A stretch of DNA of 64,000 bases from NCBI GenBank assembly GCA_019454105.1, contig CP075364.1, positions 247,362 through 311,361 of the forward strand, read 5' to 3'. The notes beneath the pieces were generated by a model. That model searched no databases. It was given only the letters and a program-made list of their open reading frames with translations, and was not told the origin of the DNA. A program made the position numbers and the translations under genes. Shown here piece by piece: positions 19,096 through 28,127 of the stretch. The stretch is from Fimbriimonadaceae bacterium. Lineage in GTDB: Bacteria; Armatimonadota; Fimbriimonadia; Fimbriimonadales; Fimbriimonadaceae. The stretch's first letter is position 1, and every line of letters begins with the position of its first letter.

Positions 19096-19788
19096 ATGCA
19101 TCGAGTTGGTTGGATCGCACCGCTCGTCGTCGGGGCCCTGTTGGCAGGGTGCTCGAGCGACTTGAGCACATTGGAGGCCGGTTCTGGAGGAGGAAGCGCC
19201 AGTCCGGTCGAGAACTACAAAGAGCAAAGGATGCGCGATGCCATGCGCGGACTCAGCTATGACCGTGGCATGGTCTCTCTCACGGCCGAGGCGGGCCAGA
19301 TCGCCCAACGCGGCACTTTGGAAGAAGGGGCAAGACTGGCGGCCGAGGCTGCGAAGGTCTTTGAGACCAACGACTTTCCCGCGGCGATCGCCGCTTATAC
19401 CAAGGCCGTGATCGTGGCTCCGCAACGGGCCGAGACCTACCTGGGGCTTGGCCGGGCCTTGCTCCCGAAGGGCCGGACGGCCGAAGCGGAAGCCGCCTTC
19501 CGCACCGCCTTGGGCTTGAACCCGAAGAGCCTGGAGACCAAGATCGAGATTGCTCGCCTGGTCGATTCGCGCGGCGAGTCTGAGGCCACGATCGCAGCTT
19601 GGAAGAACGTGCTCTCCCAGGATCCCAAGGTCGCCGAGGCCCACAGCCGCTTGGCCGTCGCCACCTATTACAAGGGTGACGCTGCCGGAGCATGGCGACA
19701 CATTTCCGCGTGCGAAAGGCTGGGTGGCTCGGTTCCGGCCCAGTTCAAAGACCTGGTGAGGTCAGAGTCTGGCGCGACGACGCCGTGA
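19096..19788 (+). CDS. TPR-repeat lipoprotein
   Basis: 230-aa lipoprotein (HRVGWIAPLVVGALLAGC, lipobox LLAGC) with tetratricopeptide repeats in the second half: AIAAYTKAVIVAPQRAETYLGLG, AEAAFRTALGLNPK and a third around KNVLSQDPKVAEAHSRLA. Probably a protein-protein interaction scaffold in the periplasm. The ATG at 19096 is fixed by AAGGAG nine nt upstream. The next gene starts 10 bp after its stop, so the two are likely one operon. Confidence 0.82.
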   Translation: MHRVGWIAPLVVGALLAGCSSDLSTLEAGSGGGSASPVENYKEQRMRDAMRGLSYDRGMVSLTAEAGQIAQRGTLEEGARLAAEAAKVFETNDFPAAIAAYTKAVIVAPQRAETYLGLGRALLPKGRTAEAEAAFRTALGLNPKSLETKIEIARLVDSRGESEATIAAWKNVLSQDPKVAEAHSRLAVATYYKGDAAGAWRHISACERLGGSVPAQFKDLVRSESGATTP

Positions 19789-19798
19789 CAAGGAGAAG

Positions 19799-21589
19799 AT
19801 GAAGGACATGAAACAACAGTTCACAATGTCGCGCACCGGGCTCACGGCTCTCGCGGCCTTGGCGTGTGGCTTGGCCAGCGCCCAAAACGTCATCGTCGGG
19901 AGCCCGATTCGCGTGGATCCGGGCCGTGGCACTTTTGCAGCCAATGAGACCAGTTCGGCTTCGGCCGGGCCTGGCGGCACCGAGATCGTGACTTCCTGGA
20001 ACGACTGGAGCGAAAGCGTCGGTACGACCGAGATCATCCGATGCGGAGTGGCGGTCAGCAGCAACGCTGGCGCGACCTGGAGCGACTTCACCCTTCGACC
20101 GCCCGTCAACAACCGGTCCAGCGTTGAAGGCGACCCGTTCGCCGTCTACGACAACCGAACGGGCAACGTCTGGGTCGGCGCGATCAGTTTCGCCGGGAAC
20201 GGCGGCGTCTATATCGCTCGCAAGACGCCCGGCGTGAACACCTTCGACAATCCCGTCATGGTTCAAGCGTCTGGCTCTGCAGACAAGGTCTGGGGAGCGG
20301 CCGGACCCATCCCCGGGAACCAGAACACGACCCGGATGTACGTCGCCTACAACCTGGGCGTCGCCCGGTCTAACGACTTGGGCTCCACTTGGCAGGCCCC
20401 GGTCTCGCTGGGATCTGGTCTTGGTTTCAATCCACGGGTCGGGCCTGAGGGCAACGTCTACGTCTCCTTCTGGAACTTCAGCAACCAGACGTTCCAGCTT
20501 CGAAGGAGCCTGGATGGCGGCAACACTTACCTCGCGGCGCAGACGCTCTTGACCCGGGTCGGGACCTGGGGTACCGGCGACTGTCCGATCATCCCGGGCA
20601 ACTTCCGGATTCCCGCGCTGCCTTGTATCGCGGTCGATCCCGTCTCAGGAGTGGTCTACTCGGCCTCGTCGGACTCGGGCAACCTGGTCGGGTCCAACCG
20701 CAACTGCGACACGTTCTTTCAAAAATCGACCGATGGCGGCGCGACCTGGACCAGTCCCGTGCCTTTGTTCCGCAACACGACGCTCTCCCGCGACCACTTC
20801 TTCCCGTGGATCGAAGTCGATCGCTCCGGTCGGATCCACATGCTGTACTACAGCACGGAGGCGGTCTCGCAAAACGACACCAACACGGCCAGTTGCATCA
20901 TGGACGCCTGGTACGCCTTTAGCGACGACGGTGGCGACACCTGGGAGCGCGCTCGGCTGACCCCCGTCTCCTTCGATGGCATGAACGACGGGTTGGCCCG
21001 CTCGATGGCCTTCTACGGCGACTATCTTGGCGTCGCTTGGGGCGGACAGCGAGTGTATCCGCACTACGTCGCCAGTTGGCCGAACAACGACCCGGACAAC
21101 TATGTGAACGTGGTCATCAACCCGTTCACAGTGGCGACAGCCGTCTCGACATTCGGTGGGTTACTGGAACAAGGCAACCTTGACTCGTTGGCCCAGGTCG
21201 ACTCCCGGCGGTACGTGGTGCGTAACGGCCCCGCGTTCGCGTTCGGTGCTCCCAATGCGGGCGCTTCCATGGAGTTCGTCACCGGTGTCACGAGCCTGAC
21301 GTCGCTGTCGGTGGAACTGGTCGGGTCGTGCACGGCGTCGCCGAGCGCCTCGATCGAGCAGAAGATCGAGTTGCTCAACGTCCAGACCAACCAATGGGAG
21401 ACGGTTGATGTGAGAGCACCGGCTGCGACGGACACGAAGATCACGGTCAACGTGGGCGGAAACGTGAGCCGCTTCTTCGACTCCGGCCAGCGATTGGTGA
21501 AGGCACGGATCGGCTGGCGTCAGACAGGCCCGACGGCCTCGGGCGTTTGGCGCGGCCAGATCGACCGGTTCTTGGTTATCGCCCGATAG
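19799..21589 (+). CDS. Secreted BNR/Asp-box repeat protein (sialidase-like beta-propeller)
   Basis: 596-aa exported protein with a signal peptide ending ACGLASAQ. Five Asp-box (S-x-D-x-G-x-x-W) repeats are visible: SSNAGATWSDF, SNDLGSTWQAP, SLDGGNTYLAA, STDGGATWTSP and SDDGGDTWERA, which indicates a six-bladed propeller as in exo-sialidases. The sialidase catalytic Arg triad and Tyr/Glu pair cannot be assigned, so enzymatic activity is uncertain. The C-terminal 150 residues form a separate beta domain. AAGGAG lies just before the first ATG; a second Met nine bases later has better spacing from it. Confidence 0.85.
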   Translation: MKDMKQQFTMSRTGLTALAALACGLASAQNVIVGSPIRVDPGRGTFAANETSSASAGPGGTEIVTSWNDWSESVGTTEIIRCGVAVSSNAGATWSDFTLRPPVNNRSSVEGDPFAVYDNRTGNVWVGAISFAGNGGVYIARKTPGVNTFDNPVMVQASGSADKVWGAAGPIPGNQNTTRMYVAYNLGVARSNDLGSTWQAPVSLGSGLGFNPRVGPEGNVYVSFWNFSNQTFQLRRSLDGGNTYLAAQTLLTRVGTWGTGDCPIIPGNFRIPALPCIAVDPVSGVVYSASSDSGNLVGSNRNCDTFFQKSTDGGATWTSPVPLFRNTTLSRDHFFPWIEVDRSGRIHMLYYSTEAVSQNDTNTASCIMDAWYAFSDDGGDTWERARLTPVSFDGMNDGLARSMAFYGDYLGVAWGGQRVYPHYVASWPNNDPDNYVNVVINPFTVATAVSTFGGLLEQGNLDSLAQVDSRRYVVRNGPAFAFGAPNAGASMEFVTGVTSLTSLSVELVGSCTASPSASIEQKIELLNVQTNQWETVDVRAPAATDTKITVNVGGNVSRFFDSGQRLVKARIGWRQTGPTASGVWRGQIDRFLVIAR

Positions 21590-21597
21590 TCCCTGTC

Positions 21598-21648
21598 CCC
21601 CCTCCTTGTCTTCGCCGGGCTTCGCCCTGGCTGCATACGAGGAGGGGG
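21598..21648 (+). terminator. Hairpin between BNR protein and crcB, probable terminator
   Basis: A 9-bp GC-rich outer stem (CCCCCTCCT with AGGAGGGGG) encloses a smaller stem CCGGG/CCTGG-type around a CUUCGC loop. There is no U-tract. It lies downstream of the BNR gene and upstream of the likely leaderless crcB promoter, so termination or transcript protection is the simplest reading. Confidence 0.4.
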
Positions 21649-21651
21649 CTC

Positions 21652-21657
21652 CATAAT
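21652..21657 (+). promoter_or_regulatory. -10 box of probable leaderless crcB promoter
   Basis: CATAAT six nt before the crcB ATG. If used, the transcript would start at the start codon and would not include the hairpin upstream. Confidence 0.45.
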
Positions 21658-21663
21658 CTAAGA

Positions 21664-22047
21664 ATGGTCCAGGTGATGATCATCGCTGTGGGCGCAGCGA
21701 TCGGTGCCAACGCTCGCTATTGGATCGGATACTGGGTCACCGGCAAACTGGGCCCGGCGTTTCCCTACTCGACCTTGGGAATCAATGTCGTCGGTTCCTT
21801 GATTCTTGGCGCCTTCCTGTCGGCGGCGATGGCTACGGGGCTGTCTCACCAGTGGAGGCTGTTCGTCGCGGTGGGACTTTGCGGCGGCTTCACGACCTTC
21901 TCGGCGTTTTCTGCCGACACGGTGATCCTGATCGAAGAGGGAGCCTATGTTCCGGCCTTCCTCTATGTCCTCGGTAGTTGCGTCCTTTCAATTGCGGGGT
22001 GTTTCGCTGGTGCCCATTTGGTCCGCTCTGCGCTCGGCCCGCACTGA
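21664..22047 (+). CDS. crcB: Fluoride channel Fluc/CrcB
   Basis: Small four-helix dimeric fluoride exporter (127 aa, normal size) in the inner membrane. Family marks: the N-terminal GAAIGANARYWIGYW (with the conserved Arg), the STLGINVVGS segment with its conserved Asn, and GGFTTFSAFSAD with the phenylalanine box. The ATG at 21664 begins the first membrane helix; upstream in-frame codons are not plausible. No fluoride riboswitch core is recognised upstream. Confidence 0.95.
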   Translation: MVQVMIIAVGAAIGANARYWIGYWVTGKLGPAFPYSTLGINVVGSLILGAFLSAAMATGLSHQWRLFVAVGLCGGFTTFSAFSADTVILIEEGAYVPAFLYVLGSCVLSIAGCFAGAHLVRSALGPH

Positions 22048-22074
22048 CTGGCCCCGGCATCGCGCCTTTATGGC

Positions 22075-23544
22075 TCAGCCAGGAGTCGTCACACGGTCGA
22101 TGAAGGCCTCGGCGACGGAGAAGATGCGCCGCCGCCTGTTGGGTTCGAGCCGATCGATCCCGCCGGCCATCGCCCTTGTCCTCGGGTTGGATTCGAAGAG
22201 GGGACGGTGTTTGTGGACGAACCGCCAGAAGAGCCCGTCCCATGTGTCTTCCCAGTTCCCGCCTTCCGCACCCATTCTCTTGAGATAGGACGAACCGCTC
22301 AAGTAGGGCTTGGTCGTGATGGGGCGATCAGTGGCGAACTGACTCATCCCATAGACGTTGGGGCCCATCACCCAGTCGGCGGAGTCGATGGTCATCTCCA
22401 TGAACCAATCGAAGGCTCCCTTCGGGTGGACTTCGCACATGAACATGGCCGCTCCAACGACCATGAGGCGCTCGATGTGATGGATCCAAGCGTGATCATT
22501 GGCGCGACGGATGGCGAGGTCCAGTGGGTCCAGACCGGTGTCTCCCGTATACCAATGTTGCGAAAGCCGGCGATGGTGGCCGAAACGACTCGTTGGTGGT
22601 TCTTCCGGTTCATGCCGATGGATTCCACGGACAAATTCTCGCCAGCCGACAATCTGGCGTAAGAACCCTTCGAGCGAGTTGAGGGGCACGCGCCGCCTTT
22701 CATGGTGGGCTAGGGTCGAACGAACGACCTGGGCCGGAGTCAGCAGACCCGTGTTCAGCAGGGGCGTCAAGAGGCTGTGGAAGACAGTGCGGTGAGACGA
22801 AGACAGGGCGTCCTCATAGTCTCCGAACAGATCGAGCCGTTCGTCCAAAAACTGATTCAACCAATCGAGCGCTTCTTCGTGAGTGGTGGGCCAGTCAAAG
22901 CCCGACGCTTGGCCCGGATGGTCAGGAAAATGATCGCCGACTAATTCGATGACGGCTTGCGTAGTCGTGTCAGGTGAACATGACCAAATGGTCGGAGGCG
23001 TCAGGTTCTTAGGAAGCCTCTTTCGGTTCGACGCGTCAAAGCTCCATTGCCCACCTAGGGGTTGACCGTTTGGTTCAAGAAGCAAGTTCAAGCGTCGTCG
23101 TTGGTAGACATAGAAGTCCGCCATCCGCATGCTCTGGTGGCCGGACCGATAGGTCCCCCACTCGTCAGGCGTCGTGAGGAACATCGGGTTTGGCCGCTCG
23201 ATCAATCGGGCCCCGGCTTCTTGGCAGAGAAGGACGATCTCAGCTCGGACAGGGTTGTCGGCGATCTCATATGTCATGAGCTCCGACTCGCTCTGGATCT
23301 CGCGCCGAAGACGATCATAGAGAGAGGCGTCTCCGTCCTGGCCCAATTCGACATACTGAACGTCGCGGCCCTGGCTCCGCAGCCGGTCTCGGAAGTGCCG
23401 CATGGCGCTGAGGAAGAGAACGAGCTTTTGCTGATGGTGCCGGATCCGGGTGCAAAGTCGCCAATCTTCCATCATGAAGACGGGGCCGTCTGGCGGCAGT
23501 CCCGGTAGGCCGTCAAAGAGCATGTCGCCGAGCACCAGGATCAC
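22075..23544 (-). CDS. Cryptochrome/photolyase of the PhrB (deoxyribodipyrimidine photolyase-related) group
   Basis: 489-aa flavoprotein of the bacterial (6-4) photolyase/CryPro family (DPRP), light-driven DNA repair or photoreception. The N-terminal alpha/beta domain starts MILVLGDMLF; the C-terminal FAD domain shows WREFVRGIH, HAWIHHIERLMVVG and DWVMGPNVYGMSQFA, all typical. Characterised members bind a 4Fe-4S cluster by four cysteines. Here only the first position (C370, MFMCEVHP) is kept; the later region reads YLKRMGAEGGNWEDTWDGLFW with no cysteine, so this protein probably lacks the cluster. It has no close operon partner. Confidence 0.9.
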   Translation of the reverse strand: MILVLGDMLFDGLPGLPPDGPVFMMEDWRLCTRIRHHQQKLVLFLSAMRHFRDRLRSQGRDVQYVELGQDGDASLYDRLRREIQSESELMTYEIADNPVRAEIVLLCQEAGARLIERPNPMFLTTPDEWGTYRSGHQSMRMADFYVYQRRRLNLLLEPNGQPLGGQWSFDASNRKRLPKNLTPPTIWSCSPDTTTQAVIELVGDHFPDHPGQASGFDWPTTHEEALDWLNQFLDERLDLFGDYEDALSSSHRTVFHSLLTPLLNTGLLTPAQVVRSTLAHHERRRVPLNSLEGFLRQIVGWREFVRGIHRHEPEEPPTSRFGHHRRLSQHWYTGDTGLDPLDLAIRRANDHAWIHHIERLMVVGAAMFMCEVHPKGAFDWFMEMTIDSADWVMGPNVYGMSQFATDRPITTKPYLSGSSYLKRMGAEGGNWEDTWDGLFWRFVHKHRPLFESNPRTRAMAGGIDRLEPNRRRRIFSVAEAFIDRVTTPG

Positions 23545-23671
23545 GTGCAGTACTACGCGGGGACGTCTTCAACTTCTCATCGGGTCAGGCACTGTCCGAC
23601 CTGACGAGAAGAAGGAACGCCTGGGAGCCCCTGGAGGCTCTCGACGACAGGCGGCCCGAGTGGTCGGAACC

Positions 23672-24178
23672 CTATGAGAAGTCTTCTAACAGCAGGACGA
23701 TCTGTCCGCCATGGTAAGAATCATGTTGAACAAGATGCGCGAGTATCCACCGTAAGGTGAAGCTGTTGCCCGAAGACGACTCGAACTCTTGATCTGGTGT
23801 CCTGCCCACCAAGTGGTCGATAAGTTCTGATCGTGTTTCCCTCATCATATCGACATACTGTGAAAACGGCCAGGCGGGAGGCTCAGGAAACTCCCGCTTG
23901 TCGACACTGAGCGCCTTGCAAAACTCGCCTGCGACCGTGCGTGGCTCAGAGGGCCTCTTCAAGACCATTTCGCCGATCCAGCCTTCGTCGCAATCGATCA
24001 TGTGCATCATGAGAGCCCCGATGGAAACACCATGCTTTCCGTGCCGCCTGACCACTGCGTCATCAGGCACTTCTCCAATTTCTCCGAGCCACTCGCGGGT
24101 TCCGTCAGCCCATGCGGCGACGAGCAAGGCTATCTGCGGATCGAGGTCGGAACGAGGCTCAAGGTCGAATCGCGCCAT
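23672..24178 (-). CDS. DinB family protein
   Basis: 168-aa four-helix-bundle DinB protein, clearer than the first one in the window. Metal-type histidines appear in MMHMIDCDEGW and in the C-terminal HLVQHDSYHGGQIVLLL, the family signature. No signal peptide. Related proteins include thiol-dependent transferases, but the substrate cannot be predicted. It stands alone between the photolyase and the prepilin pair. Confidence 0.88.
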   Translation of the reverse strand: MARFDLEPRSDLDPQIALLVAAWADGTREWLGEIGEVPDDAVVRRHGKHGVSIGALMMHMIDCDEGWIGEMVLKRPSEPRTVAGEFCKALSVDKREFPEPPAWPFSQYVDMMRETRSELIDHLVGRTPDQEFESSSGNSFTLRWILAHLVQHDSYHGGQIVLLLEDFS

Positions 24179-24247
24179 ATGAAGGAGGTTACCAAAGAGT
24201 CTGTCGGGCCAGGCCGCAGAAGAGACACGGCCCGGCCCCCTTTGGCT

Positions 24248-24439
24248 TTACTTGTCGTCTTCTCCAGGCTTGCCGTTGTCGGGGTTGGCCTTGGCCCATT
24301 GCTCGATGGTCGTCGCGTTCTTTCCTGCTTCCAGGTCGGCCTCAGGCTGGGGCGAGACCTGGCTCACATCTTGGCCCGCCGGTTCTGAGCAACCAGCGAC
24401 AGCAAGAAGAAGCGCCAACAGGAGGGGTAGTCGCCTCAT
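24248..24439 (-). CDS. Small lipoprotein downstream of a prepilin-like gene
   Basis: 63-aa predicted lipoprotein: MRRLPLLLALLLAVAGC with lipobox and Cys17, then a short acidic, Pro/Asn-rich tail ending GKPGEDDK. Its ATG at 24439 overlaps nothing and lies 2 bp after the stop of the prepilin-like gene, so the two form a tight pair. Small lipoproteins directly after DUF1559-like prepilin genes are a recurring arrangement in Armatimonadota; its role is unknown. Confidence 0.75.
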   Translation of the reverse strand: MRRLPLLLALLLAVAGCSEPAGQDVSQVSPQPEADLEAGKNATTIEQWAKANPDNGKPGEDDK

Positions 24440-24440
24440 T

Positions 24441-25328
24441 CTATTCAGGCGACCAAACGGTCTGGCCAGTGAAGGGAATCTCGACGAAGTCCTCGCAAGC
24501 GATCTGTCCGAGTCCAAAGCGGCTCCCGTCAAGTTGCTCCCTGGCGTTCGCGCAGTAAGCGAGGCGGTCCTTCTTCTGGGCGGGAACGTAGACATAGCCC
24601 ACTCCCGTCGTGAGCCCGCCCCGGAACTGGACCGACTTCGAATGACTGTCGGCGAAGGACATATTGAACTTGCCTCCCCATCTGAAGTCGCGCTGGCGGG
24701 TCTTGTCGGTGACCGGGAACGTGTCCAGAATCCACGCCTTCCCTCCGGCGCTGTTCGGGAACATGCCGATCGTCGGCCGCGGAGTGTCGTAGGTGTCGCC
24801 GAAGACAAAGAGGTTCGCGGGATCGTCGAACGAGGTCAATGAGCGTCCCGCCTGGATCGTGCCCCCGTCCGGAAGCGTTTGGACCGGGCCAAGGACGCCT
24901 CCTCCAGCATAAATCTGCGGCCCCCAGTTGTAGCCATAGCCGAGGCACCGACCGGTTGGATTCAAGTCGTAGATCTTGCGGCCCCACGGTGTGTTCATCC
25001 GTTCGTTCTCGTTGTGGTAGTAGCACCCGACCTCCGTCCGCTCGGAGCTGTAGAAAATGTCAACGTTCTTCACGTAGGGTTGCATGACAACCCAGAAGTC
25101 GGTGCGGTGCACGCCTTGAGGGCCACCTGAACTGACGTTGACGGCATAGTCGTCATGGTCGCCGGCATAGGTGTGCCAGGCCGTGCCGATCTGCTTGGTC
25201 TGGCTGAGGGCGTTGGTCTTCTTGGCGGCCGTTTTGGCTTGGGCGAAGACAGGGAAGAGGATGGCCGCCAAGATGGCGATGATCGCGATGACGACGAGGA
25301 GTTCAATAAGGGTGAAGGCTTTCTTCAT
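24441..25328 (-). CDS. Prepilin-type N-terminal methylation domain protein (H-x9-DG/DUF1559-like)
   Basis: 295-aa pseudopilin-like protein. The class III-like start MKKAFTLIELLVVIA is the prepilin peptidase and N-methylation site, followed by the hydrophobic spine and FPVFAQAKTAAKK, typical of Armatimonadota. The C-terminal head carries FNMSFADSHSKSVQF, the H-x9-DG-like motif of these abundant proteins. It probably forms or decorates a type II/IV-like pilus or secretion structure; such genes occur in tens of copies in planctomycete and armatimonad genomes. Followed at once by a small lipoprotein gene. Confidence 0.9.
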   Translation of the reverse strand: MKKAFTLIELLVVIAIIAILAAILFPVFAQAKTAAKKTNALSQTKQIGTAWHTYAGDHDDYAVNVSSGGPQGVHRTDFWVVMQPYVKNVDIFYSSERTEVGCYYHNENERMNTPWGRKIYDLNPTGRCLGYGYNWGPQIYAGGGVLGPVQTLPDGGTIQAGRSLTSFDDPANLFVFGDTYDTPRPTIGMFPNSAGGKAWILDTFPVTDKTRQRDFRWGGKFNMSFADSHSKSVQFRGGLTTGVGYVYVPAQKKDRLAYCANAREQLDGSRFGLGQIACEDFVEIPFTGQTVWSPE

Positions 25329-25475
25329 GCGACCGCTCCGGGCCGCATGAAGGTTGTGACATCACTGTTAAACGCACGTTAGCCTCAGGACCGTGACCGG
25401 AAAAACTCCCCACAGGCCTTCCACTGGGCCGGTCCGAGGCCCAGCGAACCAGGCCTTCAGCACCAAGAGGCCGCT

Positions 25476-26663
25476 CTATCGGCGCTTCCTGGCGGGCCGG
25501 ACGAATGACCGTCGCTTGGGCTGGCCCAACGGCGGCCTTGGTCCCGCCAAGGGTGCGGCTGTGCTTCGGCGTGAGACGTCGACTGGCACCCCCAAGAGCT
25601 TTTCGATCGCCCGCACATCGCTCGCCTGGTCCGGAAGCGCCAAAGTGATGGCCCGCCCTGCTGACCCGGCCCGACCCGTGCGTCCGATCCGGTGCACATA
25701 GTCTTCCGGCTTCTCAGGGACGTCGTAGTTCACCACGAGCTCAATGTCCTTCACGTCGATGCCCCTGGCGGCGATGTCGGTCGCGACCAAGACGCGATAG
25801 CGTCCCTCTTTGAACCCCTCCAGGGCCTCTCGCCGCTGACTCGGCGTTCGATCAGAGTGAATCTCGGCCGCTCGATGACCGCTCGAACGAAGCGACTTCG
25901 TGAGCTTCCTCGCCCCATGCCGTGTCCTCGAAAAGACGAGCACCGTGCCTCGCGTCTCGACCAGCAGTTCCGAAAGGATCGTCGGCTTCTCCTCGTGCGC
26001 GACATAGACCAGTTCTTGCTCGACCTTCGAGGGGGCCGCTCCTGCCGGAGTCGCCTCCACCCTCACGGGGTCTTTGAGGTACTGCGCGGCGAGGGAGGCG
26101 ATGTCGTGGGGGAACGTCGCGCTGAACAGGAGCGTTTGGCGCTTGGTGGGGACTCGGTCAAGGATCCGCTTGATGGATGGCGCGAACCCCATGTCGAGCA
26201 TCCGGTCGGCTTCGTCAAGCACGACCGTCGAGATCCTTTCCCACCTCACGTTCCCTCGTTCCATGTGGTCCATCAGCCGTCCAGGCGTGGCCACAATGAC
26301 CTTCGGTTTGTTCCGAAGGGCCTTTTCCTGGGGGAGCATCGACAGGCCACCGACCACCAGGGCGCATCGGACCCGAAGGTTCTGGAAGGTTTGGGCGATC
26401 TGTTGGGCGAGTTCTCGGGTCGGGGCCAGAACGAGAGCCGTCTGCTCTGGCCCGAGCCTCATCAAGAGAGGAAGGCCAAAAGCGAGGGTCTTTCCGGTGC
26501 CCGTCTGGGCCAAGCCGACGACGTCCCTGCCGTCGATCACGGGCGGGATCGCTTGAGACTGGATCAAAGTAGGAACGACGATGCCTTGGTCGGCCAAGGA
26601 AGCGCAGACGTCCGCCGGGACGCCCAGGGCGGCAAAGCCCGAAAACTGAGTGGATGGTTTCAT
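25476..26663 (-). CDS. DEAD-box RNA helicase (RhlE-like)
   Basis: ATP-dependent RNA helicase (395 aa) for ribosome assembly or RNA turnover. All motifs are present: Q-motif (FAALGVP, PTLIQSQAIP), motif I AQTGTGKT, Ia PTRELAQQ, Ib TPGRLMDH, II DEAD (VLDEADRMLDMGF), III SAT, V ATDIAARGID and VI HRIGRTGR. The basic tail (KRRSFVRPARKRR) is typical of RhlE types. The ATG at 26663 begins the conserved part; an in-frame upstream extension of 73 codons is instead read as leader. The gene has a long 5' leader, as is common for cold-regulated helicases. Confidence 0.95.
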   Translation of the reverse strand: MKPSTQFSGFAALGVPADVCASLADQGIVVPTLIQSQAIPPVIDGRDVVGLAQTGTGKTLAFGLPLLMRLGPEQTALVLAPTRELAQQIAQTFQNLRVRCALVVGGLSMLPQEKALRNKPKVIVATPGRLMDHMERGNVRWERISTVVLDEADRMLDMGFAPSIKRILDRVPTKRQTLLFSATFPHDIASLAAQYLKDPVRVEATPAGAAPSKVEQELVYVAHEEKPTILSELLVETRGTVLVFSRTRHGARKLTKSLRSSGHRAAEIHSDRTPSQRREALEGFKEGRYRVLVATDIAARGIDVKDIELVVNYDVPEKPEDYVHRIGRTGRAGSAGRAITLALPDQASDVRAIEKLLGVPVDVSRRSTAAPLAGPRPPLGQPKRRSFVRPARKRR

Positions 26664-26813
26664 GAAGGGGTGTGCGCCACAAAGGGCGCGAATCAGGGAA
26701 TGCCTTTCGAGTGACCCGGCTCGACCGCGGCAATCATGCGGGAACCTGAGGTGCAGAGCATTCGCGCGGGCGTTCCCTGCAGGAGCTGAGCCTCGGCTAG
26801 CCCCGAAGATGCG

Positions 26814-26819
26814 ACTATA
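26814..26819 (-). promoter_or_regulatory. -10 box for the DEAD-box helicase, and content of the 26664-26969 gap
   Basis: TATAGT in GGTATAGTCGC on the minus strand would give a 5' leader of about 140 nt, consistent with post-transcriptional (cold-shock-type) control. No clear -35 box. The rest of this 306-bp gap shows no gene or known RNA. Confidence 0.4.
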
Positions 26820-26969
26820 CCAGCCGGGTCGGTTCAGCGCGTGCCAATGGTCCGCATCGCGGACTCGGCCACCCTGGGCCATGGCCCTGCTTCGCCGTCC
26901 TAGGGCAGATGCCGGGGCCCCGCCACCCTTGTCCGAGAGGCCAATGGCGCCTTCAGCGTCGGTTCCAGC

Positions 26970-27821
26970 TTAGCCGGACACTTGCGAAAGCTCGTCGACC
27001 GCCCGCTCGATCTCTTCCGCGTGGCTCCGGATGGACAGGTTCGAGGTGCGAAGTCCGTCCAATGTGGTCGAGGCCCATTCCGCTGGCGCGGCCTTGGCGC
27101 GTCCAAGGTCGGCCCGAACCTGGAGAAGAGTCTGGCGCACGACTTCCTGTTGGGCGTCCACTCGCTCCAGGAACGGCCGGTACCGTTCGGCGACCGTCAA
27201 CCTTTCCCGCGCCATTTCGAGGCTGTGCTCGTAAGTCGCCCGAGCGGACAAGTCGGTCGCCGCGTCCCGTTTCGCCTCGATCAATCGCACCTCGGCTTCT
27301 ACCGCCGCCGGATCGGTCTGGGCGATCGCCGCCTCCATGACCCTGCGACGGCCCTCGAGGACATCGTGATGGTCCAACAGCCCGTTGAGCTGGTGGACAG
27401 CCGCGTCTCGGACTTTGGGCTCCAGGTCAGCACGGAACAGCTCCACGACCAGCTCGGCATAGAGCTTGCCCAGCGGGGTGAGGTTGAGCACAGGCAACAA
27501 GGCTTCGATCTCATCGACCGTCGCCGTCCGCCGGTTTCGCATGGTGGCGATGACGGCGTGAACCCCGCAGCCGATCATCCCGGCGAACATCGGCAAGGGG
27601 GTGGAGAACTGCTTGCCCACCCAGGCCAGGCCAACGATCGCCGCGAGCCAAACGGCCGCCCCTAAGAGAAACCCCTTGCCGTAGTGCTTCCACCAGGCCT
27701 TCTGGTGCGCCATGAAGGCGCTGGCGCCGTCCTTGCCGAGCGCCCCGGTGTACATCGCCGACTCGTAGGCGTCGAAGGCCTTCCAGAGCATGGGGTGCAG
27801 CTTGGTTTCTCCGAGCCTCAT
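26970..27821 (-). CDS. Two-TM membrane protein with long helical tail, unknown
   Basis: 283-aa protein with two hydrophobic helices near the N-terminus (GFLLGAAVWLAAIVGLAWVG and FAGMIGCGVHAVIA) and a C-terminal 180 residues that are almost all charged helix, probably coiled coil (RVMEAAIAQTDPAAVEAEVRLIEAKRD). No recognised domain. The ATG at 27821 is preferred because GGTGGA lies upstream and two earlier Met codons lack this. The gene is divergent from the antiporter gene. Confidence 0.65.
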   Translation of the reverse strand: MRLGETKLHPMLWKAFDAYESAMYTGALGKDGASAFMAHQKAWWKHYGKGFLLGAAVWLAAIVGLAWVGKQFSTPLPMFAGMIGCGVHAVIATMRNRRTATVDEIEALLPVLNLTPLGKLYAELVVELFRADLEPKVRDAAVHQLNGLLDHHDVLEGRRRVMEAAIAQTDPAAVEAEVRLIEAKRDAATDLSARATYEHSLEMARERLTVAERYRPFLERVDAQQEVVRQTLLQVRADLGRAKAAPAEWASTTLDGLRTSNLSIRSHAEEIERAVDELSQVSG

Positions 27822-28127
27822 CGTTCCACCCATCATTACGCGGTCACAGTGGCATCCGGTGCGCTTCGGTTCCATTCGGACGGGGCCAAGGTCTCTGTGC
27901 CTGCCACAAGAGCCTGGCCATCCCAAGAGTGAGATCGGGAGGTTCGGCCATCGGTCGCGCCCGCGCGCACTAGCAGATTTCGGGGCCTGGTTCTCATCGG
28001 CCGTCTGATCCCGCAAGGTTCGGGGATCGGGTCCATCGAGAGCGGGTTGGCCCAGGATCAGCCGTGCGGGCCTCGCGCGCTCCTCTCTGGGGCCTGATCA
28101 TCCAGTCTGGGGTAGACAGGGGAGATC
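27822..28127. other. 306-bp divergent intergenic region
   Basis: Lies between the starts of the two-TM protein and the antiporter. It must hold both promoters, but no convincing -10/-35 pair, RNA motif or small gene is visible. It is very GC-rich around 27955-27970. Confidence 0.4.

Noticed and set aside
21598..21648. Fluoride riboswitch or a ribosome-site-hiding hairpin before crcB
   Set aside because: The known fluoride riboswitch core could not be found, and CATAAT six nt before the ATG suggests the mRNA starts after the hairpin.
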